From assembly GCA_910585245.1 (NCBI GenBank), contig CAJUCO010000006.1, forward strand, positions 1 to 64,000: DNA of 64,000 bases. Direction: 5' to 3'. Of the stretch, positions 1 through 9,000 are shown piece after piece. The notes under the pieces are model-generated. The model was not told where the DNA came from. It made no database searches and was given only the letters and a program-made list of their open reading frames with translations. The translations under genes were made by a program, and so were the position numbers. Position 1 is the stretch's first letter. The number at the start of each line of letters is the position of its first letter. Source of the DNA: an uncultured Oscillibacter sp. Its GTDB lineage: Bacteria > Bacillota > Clostridia > Oscillospirales > Oscillospiraceae.

Positions 1-1
1 C

Positions 2-89
2 TGGTGCGCGAGGCGGGACTTGAACCCGCACGTCCGTAAAGGACACTAGAACCTGAATCTAGCGAGTCTGCCAATTCCACCACTCGCGC
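2..89 (-). tRNA. tRNA-Leu (CAG)
   Basis: The reverse strand folds as a long-variable-arm tRNA. The 7-bp acceptor stem pairs bases 83-89 (5' side) with 6-12 (3' side), the discriminator is A (base 5), and CCA is encoded at 2-4. The anticodon stem CTAGA/TCTAG encloses the loop TTCAGGT, giving anticodon CAG. The T arm reads GGGTTCAAGTCCC-like. It is the downstream member of a tandem pair with the tRNA-Leu at 122-207, sharing one promoter. Confidence 0.96.
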
Positions 90-121
90 ATGGTGACGGC
101 GGTCTCTCATAGGGGACCAAA

Positions 122-207
122 TGGTGCGGCTGACGGGACTTGAACCCACACGTCGATACGACACCAGCACCTCAAGCTGGCCTGTCTACCAGTTCCAGCA
201 CAGCCGC
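122..207 (-). tRNA. tRNA-Leu (GAG)
   Basis: The acceptor stem pairs bases 201-207 with 126-132, with discriminator A and an encoded CCA at 122-124. The anticodon stem CCAGC/GCTGG encloses TTGAGGT, so the anticodon is GAG. A variable-arm hairpin of class II type is present. It lies 32 bp upstream of the tRNA-Leu(CAG) gene and is presumably co-transcribed with it. Confidence 0.96.
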
Positions 208-242
208 GTAAACTTATATCCCCTAAAAAAGACTGCTTGATT

Positions 243-271
243 ATTATAGCCAGAACCGCTCCGGTTGTCAA
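243..271 (-). promoter_or_regulatory. Consensus sigma-A promoter for the tRNA-Leu pair
   Basis: On the reverse strand a perfect TTGACA (266-271) is separated by 17 bp from a perfect TATAAT (243-248). It points at the two tRNA genes, with the predicted start about 30 bp before the first one. Confidence 0.85.
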
Positions 272-316
272 CACCCATTTTCCGTTTTTCCCGATTTTTT
301 TCCTCCTGGAAATCCG

Positions 317-354
317 CCGGTCCCTCCGCCCAGCCGCGGAGGGACCGGTTTTTT
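317..354. terminator. Strong hairpin after the sirtuin gene
   Basis: A GC-rich inverted repeat (CCGGTCCCTCCG / CGGAGGGACCGG) is followed by TTTTTT on the + strand. It begins 7 bp beyond the sirtuin stop codon. The T-run is on the + side, so termination of the reverse-strand sirtuin transcript is less certain than the hairpin itself. Confidence 0.6.
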
Positions 355-361
355 CAAATTC

Positions 362-1078
362 TCACAGTTGCGCCATGACCTCCCCAATGGGGTCCGTGAG
401 GACAAGGCCCGCCGGAAGGTCCCGCGCCACGGCGGATTTGTTGATGAGCACCAGGCGGTTTCCCCGAAAGTAGTTGATGAGCCCCGCGGCGGGCCAGACA
501 TTCAAGGAGGTGCCGCCGATGATCAGCAGATCCGCCCGGGCGATGGAGGCCACCGCGTCATTCATGACGGCCTGGTCCAGCCCCTCTTCATAGAGCACCA
601 CATCCGGTTTTACCACGCCGCCGCACCGGCAGCGGGGGACGCCGCTGCTTTCCAGAATGAACTCCAGGCCATGGAACTTCCCGCACCTTTCACAGTAGTT
701 CCGGTGAACGCTGCCGTGAAGTTCGCAGACGTGTTTGCTCCCGGCGGCCTGGTGGAGGCCGTCGATGTTCTGGGTCACCACGGCGGTGAGCTTCCCCGCT
801 GCCTCCCACTCCGCCAGCTTTTTGTGGGCGGCGTTCGGCTTGGCCTCGGGGGCCAGCATCTTGGCCCGGTAAAAGCGGAAGAATTCCTCAGGGTTGCTTT
901 TGTAGAAGGTATGGCTTAAAATGGTCTCCGCCGGATACTTCCACTCCTGGTGGTAAAGTCCCCCGGTGGAGCGAAAATCCGGGATGCCGGACTCCGTGCT
1001 GACCCCCGCGCCGCCGAAGAAGGCAATGGCTTTGGATTCCTCCACCCAGGTCTTCAAGGTCTCGACTGCTTCCGTCAT
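362..1078 (-). CDS. NAD-dependent protein deacylase (sirtuin, Sir2/CobB family)
   Basis: Predicted cytoplasmic sirtuin that removes acyl groups from protein lysines using NAD+. Visible motifs are the Rossmann GAGVSTESGIPDFRS (residues 23-37), QNID (103-106), the presumed catalytic His121 in an HGS motif, and four zinc-site cysteines (129, 132, 150, 152). The length of 238 aa is usual for bacterial members. ATG at 1078 was chosen because AAGGAGG lies just upstream; the frame stays open 20 codons further without a better site. The ArsC/Spx-like gene is divergent, 52 bp away. Acyl preference cannot be read from sequence. Confidence 0.92.
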   Translation of the reverse strand: MTEAVETLKTWVEESKAIAFFGGAGVSTESGIPDFRSTGGLYHQEWKYPAETILSHTFYKSNPEEFFRFYRAKMLAPEAKPNAAHKKLAEWEAAGKLTAVVTQNIDGLHQAAGSKHVCELHGSVHRNYCERCGKFHGLEFILESSGVPRCRCGGVVKPDVVLYEEGLDQAVMNDAVASIARADLLIIGGTSLNVWPAAGLINYFRGNRLVLINKSAVARDLPAGLVLTDPIGEVMAQL

Positions 1079-1130
1079 AATGATCCCTCCTTGCGGATTA
1101 TAATAAAATTGCTTCAAAGGAGAACGGGTT

Positions 1131-1466
1131 ATGAACATTCAAATTTTCGGCTCCTCCAAGTGCTTCGACACAAAGAAGGCCCAGCGCTGGTTCAAAGAGC
1201 GGCGGATTAAATTCCAGTACGTCGATCTCCCCTCAAAGGGATTATCCCTCAGAGAGTACCAATCCGTCAAGCAGAAGGTTGGCTTCGAGGCCCTGGTAAA
1301 CACAAAATGCCGGGCCTATGAGGAATTATACATGGCCTATGTGGCCCCCGCCGCCCAGGAAGAGAAGCTGCTGGAAAACCCCATCCTCTTCCAAACCCCC
1401 ATCGTCCGCAACGGCAAGGAGGCCACGGTGGGCTATCACCCCGAAGTTTGGGAAACCTGGGAGTGA
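1131..1466 (+). CDS. ArsC/Spx-family thioredoxin-fold protein
   Basis: A 111-aa protein with the ArsC-family N-terminus: one cysteine at residue 11 followed by Thr14 (CxxT rather than a CxxC redox pair). The central TPIVRNGKEATVGYHPE segment is the family's cis-Pro region. Members are arsenate reductases, Spx-type RNA polymerase regulators or uncharacterised reductases. No ars operon lies nearby, so arsenate reduction is only one possibility. The start has AAAGGAG upstream. It is divergent from the sirtuin gene. Confidence 0.8.
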   Translation: MNIQIFGSSKCFDTKKAQRWFKERRIKFQYVDLPSKGLSLREYQSVKQKVGFEALVNTKCRAYEELYMAYVAPAAQEEKLLENPILFQTPIVRNGKEATVGYHPEVWETWE

Positions 1467-1684
1467 CGGGAGCGTTTCTCTTAACAGGGGCCGGTCTTTG
1501 CCCAGCCCTTGGCGGCCTGCCGCTTAAAGACGCGGCGTCCCCTTTCGGGGATGCCCCGCCCTGACGCCGGGGGAGCGGAGAAGGCCTCACCATCCCGCCC
1601 TTGCGCCGCATACTTTCGGCAAAGCGCGGGGGACGCGCCCCAAACGGCGCCGCCTATTTCACCGGAAAGTGTGGTGATTCCGCC

Positions 1685-2515
1685 ATGACCCGCAAACTGC
1701 CCAGGGGAGCCTACCTCCTTGTCCAGCGCTACTTCCGCCACGGCGTGGGGGTCCAGAGCGCGGCCCTGGCCTTCTATCTGCTGTTTATGATCTTCCCCTT
1801 TCTCATTTTCATCAGCGCCCTGCTGGGTCTGCTGGATTTGAACGTCACGGCCATCTTGCTGGCCCTGGGGGAGTTTTTGCCCCGGGATGTGGTGGACATT
1901 CTCCGGGCCTATCTGGTCCATGTGGGCCAGAGTCCCAGCCCCAAGCTGATGGTCTTTGGCCTGTTCTTTTCCATCTGGTTTCCCATGCGGGCCACCAACG
2001 CCCTGATGGTCTCCGTCCGGACGGCCTATCACCTGGGCCCGCCCAAGCGGGCGGTGATCCACCGGCTGAAAACGCTGCTCTACACCGTGGTGCTGATCTC
2101 CGCCATTGCCCTGACGCTGGTCTTCATGACGGTGGGGGACCGGCTGCTGGGGTACGCCGTGGGGAACTTCCACCTGCCGCTGCTTTTGGCGGAACTGTGG
2201 GTCCGGATGCGCTTCCCGGCGGCTGCGGTGGTGGGCTACTTCGCCCTGTTCTTTCTCTACGCCCTGGCCCAGGACACCCGGCGGGCCTGGCGGGACCTTT
2301 GGCCCGGGACCCTGGCGGCCCTGGCGGCCTGGATGGGCTTGAGCTGGCTGTACGCCATGTACGTGGAAAACTTCGCCAACTACTCCCTGCTCTACGGGTC
2401 CATCGGCGCTGTGGTGGTGCTGATGATCTGGCTCTATATGTCCGCCAACGTGCTGATTTTGGGGGCGGAGCTAAACGGCACCCTGGTGGCGCTGCGCAAG
2501 GAGCAAGGGATCTGA
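1685..2515 (+). CDS. YihY/BrkB (virulence factor BrkB) family membrane protein
   Basis: A 276-aa inner-membrane protein with about six hydrophobic segments: the first at residues 20-45 (AALAFYLLFMIFPFLIFISALLG), the last near the C-terminus (GSIGAVVVLMIWLYMSANVLILGAELNG, a family hallmark). The family was once called ribonuclease BN in error and is now regarded as a transporter or envelope protein of unknown role. ATG at 1685 begins the conserved domain. An alternative in-frame TTG at 1601 would add 28 Arg/Gly-rich residues with no family look. No strong ribosome binding site is visible at 1685, so the start is uncertain. Confidence 0.82.
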   Translation: MTRKLPRGAYLLVQRYFRHGVGVQSAALAFYLLFMIFPFLIFISALLGLLDLNVTAILLALGEFLPRDVVDILRAYLVHVGQSPSPKLMVFGLFFSIWFPMRATNALMVSVRTAYHLGPPKRAVIHRLKTLLYTVVLISAIALTLVFMTVGDRLLGYAVGNFHLPLLLAELWVRMRFPAAAVVGYFALFFLYALAQDTRRAWRDLWPGTLAALAAWMGLSWLYAMYVENFANYSLLYGSIGAVVVLMIWLYMSANVLILGAELNGTLVALRKEQGI

Positions 2516-2526
2516 GACGCCGGTTG

Positions 2527-2883
2527 TCACGGGATGGGAAGCCCGTGCTGTTTCAAAAAGGTCAACTTGTCCCAATAGCCCCGCTGGAAGACGATCTTCC
2601 CCTCCTCCACCCGGAAAAACCCGCATCCCCGCAGGCCCAGCGGGTCCCGCCACTCCAAAATTGCCCAAGGCCCGTCCTCAAACAGGTTTTCCACTATGCA
2701 AACCATATTGGCGAGAGAAAACTCCTCCGCGAACATCTCCCGAATGGCGGCGCGGCCACAAACCGGCTCGTTGGCCACCTGGTGGTTCACCGCATCTTCG
2801 TGGTACAGCCGCACAATGGCCTCCACGTCCCCGGCGTTAAAGGCCTCCACCCATAGCCTAACAGCTTCCTTTGGCCTGATCAT
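2527..2883 (-). CDS. SnoaL-like/NTF2-fold protein
   Basis: A 118-aa protein with the SnoaL/NTF2-like layout: VRLWVEAFNAGDVEAIVRLYHEDAVNHQV at the N-terminus, then a five-strand sheet with FFRVEEGKIVFQRGYWDKLTFLKQHGLP at the end. Such proteins are small isomerases, hydrolases or ligand-binding proteins, and the substrate is unknown. ATG at 2883 has AAGGAGG upstream. A much longer open frame continues upstream but is antisense to the DUF1905 gene and looks non-coding. Convergent with the YihY-family gene. Confidence 0.75.
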   Translation of the reverse strand: MIRPKEAVRLWVEAFNAGDVEAIVRLYHEDAVNHQVANEPVCGRAAIREMFAEEFSLANMVCIVENLFEDGPWAILEWRDPLGLRGCGFFRVEEGKIVFQRGYWDKLTFLKQHGLPIP

Positions 2884-3030
2884 AGGGCGTACCCCCTCCT
2901 TAAATCCTCGTCTGTGGATATCATGATAACACCCCTTCCCCCCTTCTGTAAAGGCGCTTTTTCCCGGCGGACATTCATCCGGAGCTTCTATGCTCCCTGT
3001 CCGCCCCATTTTCAAAACGGAGGAACCCCG

Positions 3031-3336
3031 ATGCAAGAGCGGTATGAATTTGACGCCCCCATCCACGAGCTGCCGGACACCGGCGGGGCCTATGTGGTGT
3101 TTCCCTGGAACATCCGGGAGGAATTTGGCGCGGGCCGGGTAAAGGTCCATGTTTTGTTTGACGGGATTCCCTATGACGGCAGCATTGTGAACATGGGCGT
3201 AAAAGACCGCCAGGGAAACGTCTCCTATATCATCGGCCTTTTGAAGGCTATCCGAAAGGAACTGGGAAAGGCCGGTGGGGACGTTGTCCACGTGGTGGTG
3301 ACAACGCGCCGGCCCGATGTCCCTGCCCTTGGATAA
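3031..3336 (+). CDS. DUF1905 domain protein
   Basis: A 101-aa protein whose sequence (YEFDAPIHEL...GGAYVVFPWNIREEFGAGRVKVHVLFDGIPYDGSIVNMG...YIIGLLKAIRKELGKAGGD) matches the layout of DUF1905, a small beta-barrel domain of unknown function often found next to YdeI/OmpD-associated domains; no second domain is present here. ATG at 3031 has CGGAGG upstream. The stop lies 46 bp before the chosen start of the spoVAF-like gene. Confidence 0.75.
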   Translation: MQERYEFDAPIHELPDTGGAYVVFPWNIREEFGAGRVKVHVLFDGIPYDGSIVNMGVKDRQGNVSYIIGLLKAIRKELGKAGGDVVHVVVTTRRPDVPALG

Positions 3337-3382
3337 AGCTCCCTTTCCCGGCACATACTACTCTCATTTCTGGGAGGTGCGC

Positions 3383-4801
3383 ATGGGAACTTTATCGGAT
3401 AACTACGCGGAAAACGTCCGCCTTTTTAACGAGGTCCTGGGCGTTGGGCGCAGCGTGGACATGGTGAGCCGGGACTATGTCATCGGCGGACGCAAGGCAA
3501 GACTTTGGGTAGTGGACGGCTACGGCAAGGACGAAACTCTGGAGCGTATGGGGGCCTTCTGGCTCTCCCGGACACCGGAGGACCTGGAGTCCCTGAGGAA
3601 TATGCAGGACTTCGTGGACCGCTTCATCTCCTTTTCCGAGGTGGATGTGGGCTTTGATGTGGAGGAGATCGTCACCTCCGTCCTTATGGGGAAGAGCCTT
3701 CTTTTGGTGGAGGGCCTCCCGGGCGGGGCCCAGATCGACGCCAAGGACTACCCCAGCCGGGGCGTGGACGAGCCCCCGGACGGCAAGGTCCTCCGGGGCT
3801 CTCACGACGGCTTTGTGGAGGCGGTGGTCCCCAACATGGCCCTGCTCCGCCGCCGCATCCGGGACCCCCATCTGACCATGGAGGGGTTGAAGGTTGGAAA
3901 GCGCTCCCACACCGACGCGGTGCTGTGCTATCTGGACGACAAGGCGGACCCGGCCCTCCTCTCCGCCATTCGGGAAAAGCTCAACGCCATTGACGTGGGC
4001 TCCCTCTCCATGGCCCAGGAGAGCGTGGCGGAGGCCATCCGCCCCAAGCAGTGGTACAACCCCTTTCCCAAAGTCCGCTACACCGAGCGGCCCGACAGCG
4101 CCGCCGCCAGCGTTATGGAGGGGAATGTGATTCTCATGGTGGACAACTCCCCCTCGGTGATGATACTCCCCACCACCTTTTTCGACTTCACCCAGGAGGC
4201 CAACGAGTTTTACTTTCCGCCCCTGATCGGCTCCTACCTCCGCCTCTTGCGGATCATTGTCTTTTTGATCTCCCTGCTCATCACCCCCACCTGGTATTTG
4301 ATGGTGAAGGAGTCCGGGCGGCTGCCGGAGTGGCTGGACTTTCTCTCCTCCCCGGAGCCTGCGGCCCTTGGCCTTTTGTGGCAGCTTTTGGTGGTGGAGT
4401 TTTTGGTGGACGTTTTAAAGCTGGCGTCCCTCAACACGCCGGACTCCCTGTCCAACTCCTTTTCCATGCTGGGGGCCTTGATTTTGGGGGACTTCGCCGT
4501 CCAGGCCGGGTGGCTGGGGCCGGAGGTGCTGGTGTATATGGCCTTCGTGTCCGTGGCCAGCTTCGCCCAACCCAGTTATGAGATGGGTTACGCCTTCAAG
4601 CTCCTCCGGGTGACGCTTCTTCTTTTGACGGCGGTGTTTGACGTCTGGGGCTATGGCTTTGGCATTTTGGGCATCGTGGCCCTGCTGGCCACTACCAAGC
4701 CCCTGGTGGGCCGGGGCTATCTCTACCCCCTCCTCCCCTTCCACGCCAAGGCCCTCTGGCGGCTCCTCGTGCGGGAGCCCATCAGCCGGGACAACACGTG
4801 A
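3383..4801 (+). CDS. spoVAF: Spore germination protein, SpoVAF/GerA family
   Basis: A 472-aa GerA-type protein: a soluble N-terminal half, the family landmark YNPFPKVRYTERPD (around residues 235-248), VDNSPSVMILP, and a C-terminal half with about five membrane segments ending in YLYPLLPFHAKAL. This pattern is closer to SpoVAF, a component of the inner spore membrane in Bacillus, than to nutrient-receptor A subunits; that is recalled knowledge of the family. ATG at 3383 follows GGGAGGTG; an in-frame ATG at 3317 overlaps the preceding gene. It is followed by a terminator, and no other spoVA gene is in the window. Confidence 0.82.
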   Translation: MGTLSDNYAENVRLFNEVLGVGRSVDMVSRDYVIGGRKARLWVVDGYGKDETLERMGAFWLSRTPEDLESLRNMQDFVDRFISFSEVDVGFDVEEIVTSVLMGKSLLLVEGLPGGAQIDAKDYPSRGVDEPPDGKVLRGSHDGFVEAVVPNMALLRRRIRDPHLTMEGLKVGKRSHTDAVLCYLDDKADPALLSAIREKLNAIDVGSLSMAQESVAEAIRPKQWYNPFPKVRYTERPDSAAASVMEGNVILMVDNSPSVMILPTTFFDFTQEANEFYFPPLIGSYLRLLRIIVFLISLLITPTWYLMVKESGRLPEWLDFLSSPEPAALGLLWQLLVVEFLVDVLKLASLNTPDSLSNSFSMLGALILGDFAVQAGWLGPEVLVYMAFVSVASFAQPSYEMGYAFKLLRVTLLLLTAVFDVWGYGFGILGIVALLATTKPLVGRGYLYPLLPFHAKALWRLLVREPISRDNT

Positions 4802-4807
4802 ATTTCC

Positions 4808-4846
4808 AGGACCGCTCTTCGCTCCTTGCGGAGGCGGTCCTTTTTT
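4808..4846 (+). terminator. Intrinsic terminator after spoVAF
   Basis: AGGACCGC ... GCGGTCCT hairpin with TTTTTT directly after, starting 7 bp downstream of the spoVAF stop codon. Confidence 0.85.
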
Positions 4847-4955
4847 CCGCCGGGGACCGGAGAAGCGGGCCGCCTCTTGGCGGGGTCTTCACGTTTTTCA
4901 CAAAAAAGTAATACCTCTCGCCGCTAAACTTTGCCGCCCGAAACCCAATCCAGGA

Positions 4956-5003
4956 TTGACGCTGAGGACGAAACCCCTCATAATAAAGGGGATAAAGCGT
5001 CAA
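4956..5003 (+). promoter_or_regulatory. Nested inverted repeat in the car leader
   Basis: An outer perfect 8-bp pair (TTGACGCT at 4956-4963, AGCGTCAA at 4996-5003) encloses an inner pair (CCCCT at 4974-4978, AGGGG at 4987-4991). It ends 21 bp before the carA ATG and just before its GAGGGAGG ribosome site. There is no T-run, so it is not a terminator. I see no match to the classical PyrR-binding loop. It may be an operator or a leader RNA structure. Confidence 0.45.
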
Positions 5004-5023
5004 CATCACCGAGGGAGGCATCC

Positions 5024-6088
5024 ATGAAAAAAGGCTATTTGGTACTGGCGGACGGGCAGGTGTTTCCGGGGACCCGTTTCGGCGGAGAGGCCGGGGCCGT
5101 GGGGGAGCTGGTCTTCACCACCGGTATGTGCGGCTATGTGGAAACCCTGACGGACCCCAGCTACGCGGGACAGATCGTTTTGCAAACCTATCCCCTCATT
5201 GGAAACTACGGAATCATCCCGGAGGATTTCGAGGGAACCTGCCACGTCAAGGGCTATGTGGTCCGGGAGCGGTGCGGCCACCCCTCCAACTTCCGCTGCG
5301 GCGGGAATCTGGAGGGCTTTTTGAAAGAGCGGAACATCCCCGGTCTCTACGGCGTGGACACCCGGCAGCTCACCCGGATAATCCGGGAGTCCGGCGTGAT
5401 GAACGCCTGCATTTGCGACGAGGTTCCCCGGGATCTCACCGCCCTTCAAACCTACGCCGTCACCGGCGTGGTGGAGGCCGTCACCAGGAAGGCCCCCCTT
5501 GTCTACGGCGCCCAGGGCGAGACCCGCTTCCAGGTCGCGCTGCTGGACTACGGCGCGAAAAACAACATCATCCGGGAGCTTCAAAAGCGGGGCTGCGCCG
5601 TCACCGTTCTCCCGGCGGACACCCCGGCAGAGACGGTTCTAAGCTCCGGGCCGGACGGGGTCATGCTCTCCAACGGCCCCGGGGACCCGGCGGAGAACGT
5701 CTATCAGATTCAGCAGATTCAAAAGATTCTGGGGAAGGTCCCCCTGTTCGGCATCTGCCTGGGCCACCAGCTCACCGCCCTGGCGGCGGGGGGCCGGACC
5801 TATAAACTGAAATACGGCCACCGGGGGGCAAACCAGCCTGTCCGGGACCTGGGCGGCGTCCGGACTTACATCACCAGCCAAAACCACGGTTACGCCGTGG
5901 ACGGGGACTCCGTAACCTGCGGCCGCGTCTCCTTTGCCAACGCCAACGACGGAACCTGCGAGGGCCTGGATTACCCCGGCCTCCGGGCCTTTACCGTCCA
6001 GTTCCACCCCGAGGCCCGGGGCGGCCCCCAGGACACCGCGTTTTTGTTTGACCGCTTTGTGGACTTGATGAAGGGAGGGGATCTGTAA
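5024..6088 (+). CDS. carA: Carbamoyl-phosphate synthase small subunit
   Basis: Glutamine amidotransferase subunit that hydrolyses glutamine and channels ammonia to CarB for carbamoyl phosphate (pyrimidine and arginine synthesis). The 354-aa protein has the N-terminal CPSase small domain (GELVFTTGMCGYVETLTDPSYAGQIV) and a class I amidotransferase domain with nucleophile Cys245 (GICLGHQ) and His328/Glu330 (FHPEA), so the triad is intact. ATG at 5024 follows GAGGGAGG; the longer open frame upstream covers the structured leader. Its stop codon overlaps the carB start (TAATG), indicating translational coupling. No pyr or arg genes flank it. Confidence 0.96.
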   Translation: MKKGYLVLADGQVFPGTRFGGEAGAVGELVFTTGMCGYVETLTDPSYAGQIVLQTYPLIGNYGIIPEDFEGTCHVKGYVVRERCGHPSNFRCGGNLEGFLKERNIPGLYGVDTRQLTRIIRESGVMNACICDEVPRDLTALQTYAVTGVVEAVTRKAPLVYGAQGETRFQVALLDYGAKNNIIRELQKRGCAVTVLPADTPAETVLSSGPDGVMLSNGPGDPAENVYQIQQIQKILGKVPLFGICLGHQLTALAAGGRTYKLKYGHRGANQPVRDLGGVRTYITSQNHGYAVDGDSVTCGRVSFANANDGTCEGLDYPGLRAFTVQFHPEARGGPQDTAFLFDRFVDLMKGGDL

Positions 6089-9000
6089 TGCCTCTAGACA
6101 CCAGTATTCAAAAAGTCCTGGTCATCGGCTCCGGCCCCATCGTCATCGGTCAGGCGGCGGAGTTTGACTACGCCGGGGCCCAGGCCTGCCGGGTCTTGAA
6201 GGAGGCCGGGGTAAACGTGGTCCTGTGCAACTCCAACCCCGCCACCATCATGACGGACCAGGCCATGGCGGACGAGATCTACCTGGAGCCCCTTACCGTG
6301 GAGACGATGAAGCGGATCATCCGCAAGGAAAAACCCGACTCCATCCTGGCGGGCCTGGGGGGGCAGACGGGCTTAACCCTGGCCATGCAGCTGGATAAAG
6401 AGGGCTTTTTAAAGGAGCAGCGCGTCCGCCTCCTGGGCACCGACGCCGCCGCCATCTCCCGGGCCGAGGACCGGGAGCTTTTCAAGGAGGCCATGGCAAA
6501 AATCGGGCAACCGGTGATCGCCTCCGATATTGCGGAGACCGTGGAGGAAGCCCTGTCCGTGGCCCAAAAAATCGGCTATCCCGTCATCGTCCGCCCCGCC
6601 TTCACCCTGGGGGGGGCGGGGGGCGGCGCGGCAAGGGACGACTCGGAGCTCCGCATCATCGCCCAGACGGGCCTGGACGCCTCCCCCATCACCCAGGTCC
6701 TCATTGAAAAGGCCATCTTCGGCTGGAAGGAAATCGAGTTCGAGACCATGCGGGACGGCGTCGGCAACGTCATCGCCGTGTGCTCCATGGAAAACCTGGA
6801 CCCGGTGGGGGTCCACACCGGGGACTCCATCGTGGTGGCCCCCACCCAGACTCTGGCGGACCGGGAGTTCCAGATGCTCCGCTCCGCCTCGTTGGACATC
6901 ATCACCCATCTTGGCATCGTGGGCGGGTGTAACGTCCAGCTGGCCCTGAACCCGGACAGCTTTGAGTACGCCGTCATTGAGGTGAATCCCCGGGTCTCCC
7001 GGTCCTCCGCCCTGGCCTCCAAGGCCACCGGCTACCCCATCGCCAAGATCACGGCGAAAATCGCCTTGGGCTACACCCTGGACGAGATCAAAAACGACAT
7101 CACCGGAAAGACCTGCGCCTGCTTCGAGCCCACCCTGGACTACATCGTGGTCAAGATGCCCAAGTGGCCCTTCGACAAATTTGCCGACGCCTCCCGGTCC
7201 TTGGGCACTCAGATGAAGGCCACCGGCGAGGTCATGTCCATTGCCCCCAGCTTCGAGATGGCTTTGATGAAGGCCGTCCGGGGGACGGAAACCGGCATGG
7301 ACAGCCTGAACCGGAAGAACACGGAAACCGCCCCCATCTGGGAGCGGCTCCGCCGGGTGGACGACCGCCGGCTCTTCACCGTGTTCGAGGCGCTGAAATC
7401 CGGCGTCAGCGTGGAGGAGATCTTCTCCATCACAAAAATTGACCGCTGGTTCCTCTGGAAGCTCCAGGGGATGGCGGAGTTTGAAACGGCCCTGGAAAAA
7501 GAGGGGCTGACGGCGGAGCGCTACGAAGAGGGCAAGCGCCTGGGCTATCCGGACGAGACCCTCCTTCGCCTCTCCGGGGCGGAGCGGCTCCCGGAAAAGC
7601 CCCGGAAGGCCGTGTACAAAATGGTGGACACCTGCGGCGCGGAGTTCGACGCGGAGACCCCCTATTTCTACTCCAGCTTCGACCAATTTTGCGAGTCCCG
7701 CACCTTCCCCCGGTCCGGCCGGCCCGTCATCATGGTCCTGGGCTCCGGCCCCATCCGGATTGGCCAGGGCATCGAGTTTGATTACTCCTCCGTCCACTGC
7801 GTCTGGACCTTGAAGGAACTGGGCGTGGACGTGGTGATTGTGAACAACAACCCGGAGACCGTCTCCACGGACTACGACACCGCCGACCGGCTGTACTTCG
7901 AGCCCCTGTGCCCTGAGGACGTAATGCACATCATCGCCGTGGAAAAGCCCGTGGGGGTGGTGGTGGCCTTCGGCGGCCAGACCGCCATTAAGCTCACCAA
8001 GTTCTTAGACGAACAGGGCATCCCCATCCTGGGCACCTCCGCCGAGTCCATCGACATGGCGGAGGACCGGGAGCGCTTCGACGCGCTTTTGGAGCGTTTC
8101 CACATCAAGCGCCCCCAGGGCCGGGGGGTCCTGGGCATGGAGGAGGCCCTGGCGGCGGCCAACGAGCTGGGCTATCCCGTCCTCCTCCGGCCCAGCTATG
8201 TCATCGGCGGGCAAAACATGGTCATCGCCCACAACGACGAGGACGTGCGAACCTATATGAACGTCATCCTCTCGGGGAAGGTGGAAAACCCGGTCCTGGT
8301 GGACCAGTACCTCATGGGTAAGGAACTGGAAGTGGACGTGATTTCCGACGGCACGGACGTCCTCATCCCCGGCGTCATGCAGCACATCGAGCGCACCGGC
8401 GTCCACTCCGGGGACTCCATCGCCGTCTATCCCCCCTTCTCCATCGGGGACCGGATGCTGAAGGTGATCGTGGACTGCTCCGAGAAACTGGCCCTGTCCC
8501 TGGGGACCCGGGGCCTCATCAACATCCAATACCTCATCTATCAGGGGGAGCTTTACGTCATCGAGGTAAACCCCCGGGCCAGCCGCACCGTGCCCTACAT
8601 CTCCAAGGTGACGGGGGTGCCCATGGTGGACCTGGCCACCCGGGTCATGGTGGGAAAGCCCCTCCGCTCTCTGGGCTACGGCACGGGGCTTTACAAGCAG
8701 CCGCCCTACACCGCCGTGAAGGTCCCCGTCTTCTCCTTTGAAAAGCTCACCGACGCCAACGCAGCCCTCTCCCCGGAGATGAAGTCCACCGGCGAGGTCC
8801 TGGGTCTTGGAAAGAATATGCAGGAGGCCCTGTTCAAGGGCCTGGTCTCCGCCGGGTACAAGGTGGAAAAGCAGGAGAAGGGGGGCGTCTTGATTTCCGT
8901 GAACCGCCGGGACCAGCCGGAGATTCTGGACACCGCCCGGAAGCTGGACGAGCTGGGCTTCCGGCTCTACGCCACCGACGGCACTGCCCACGAGATCGAG

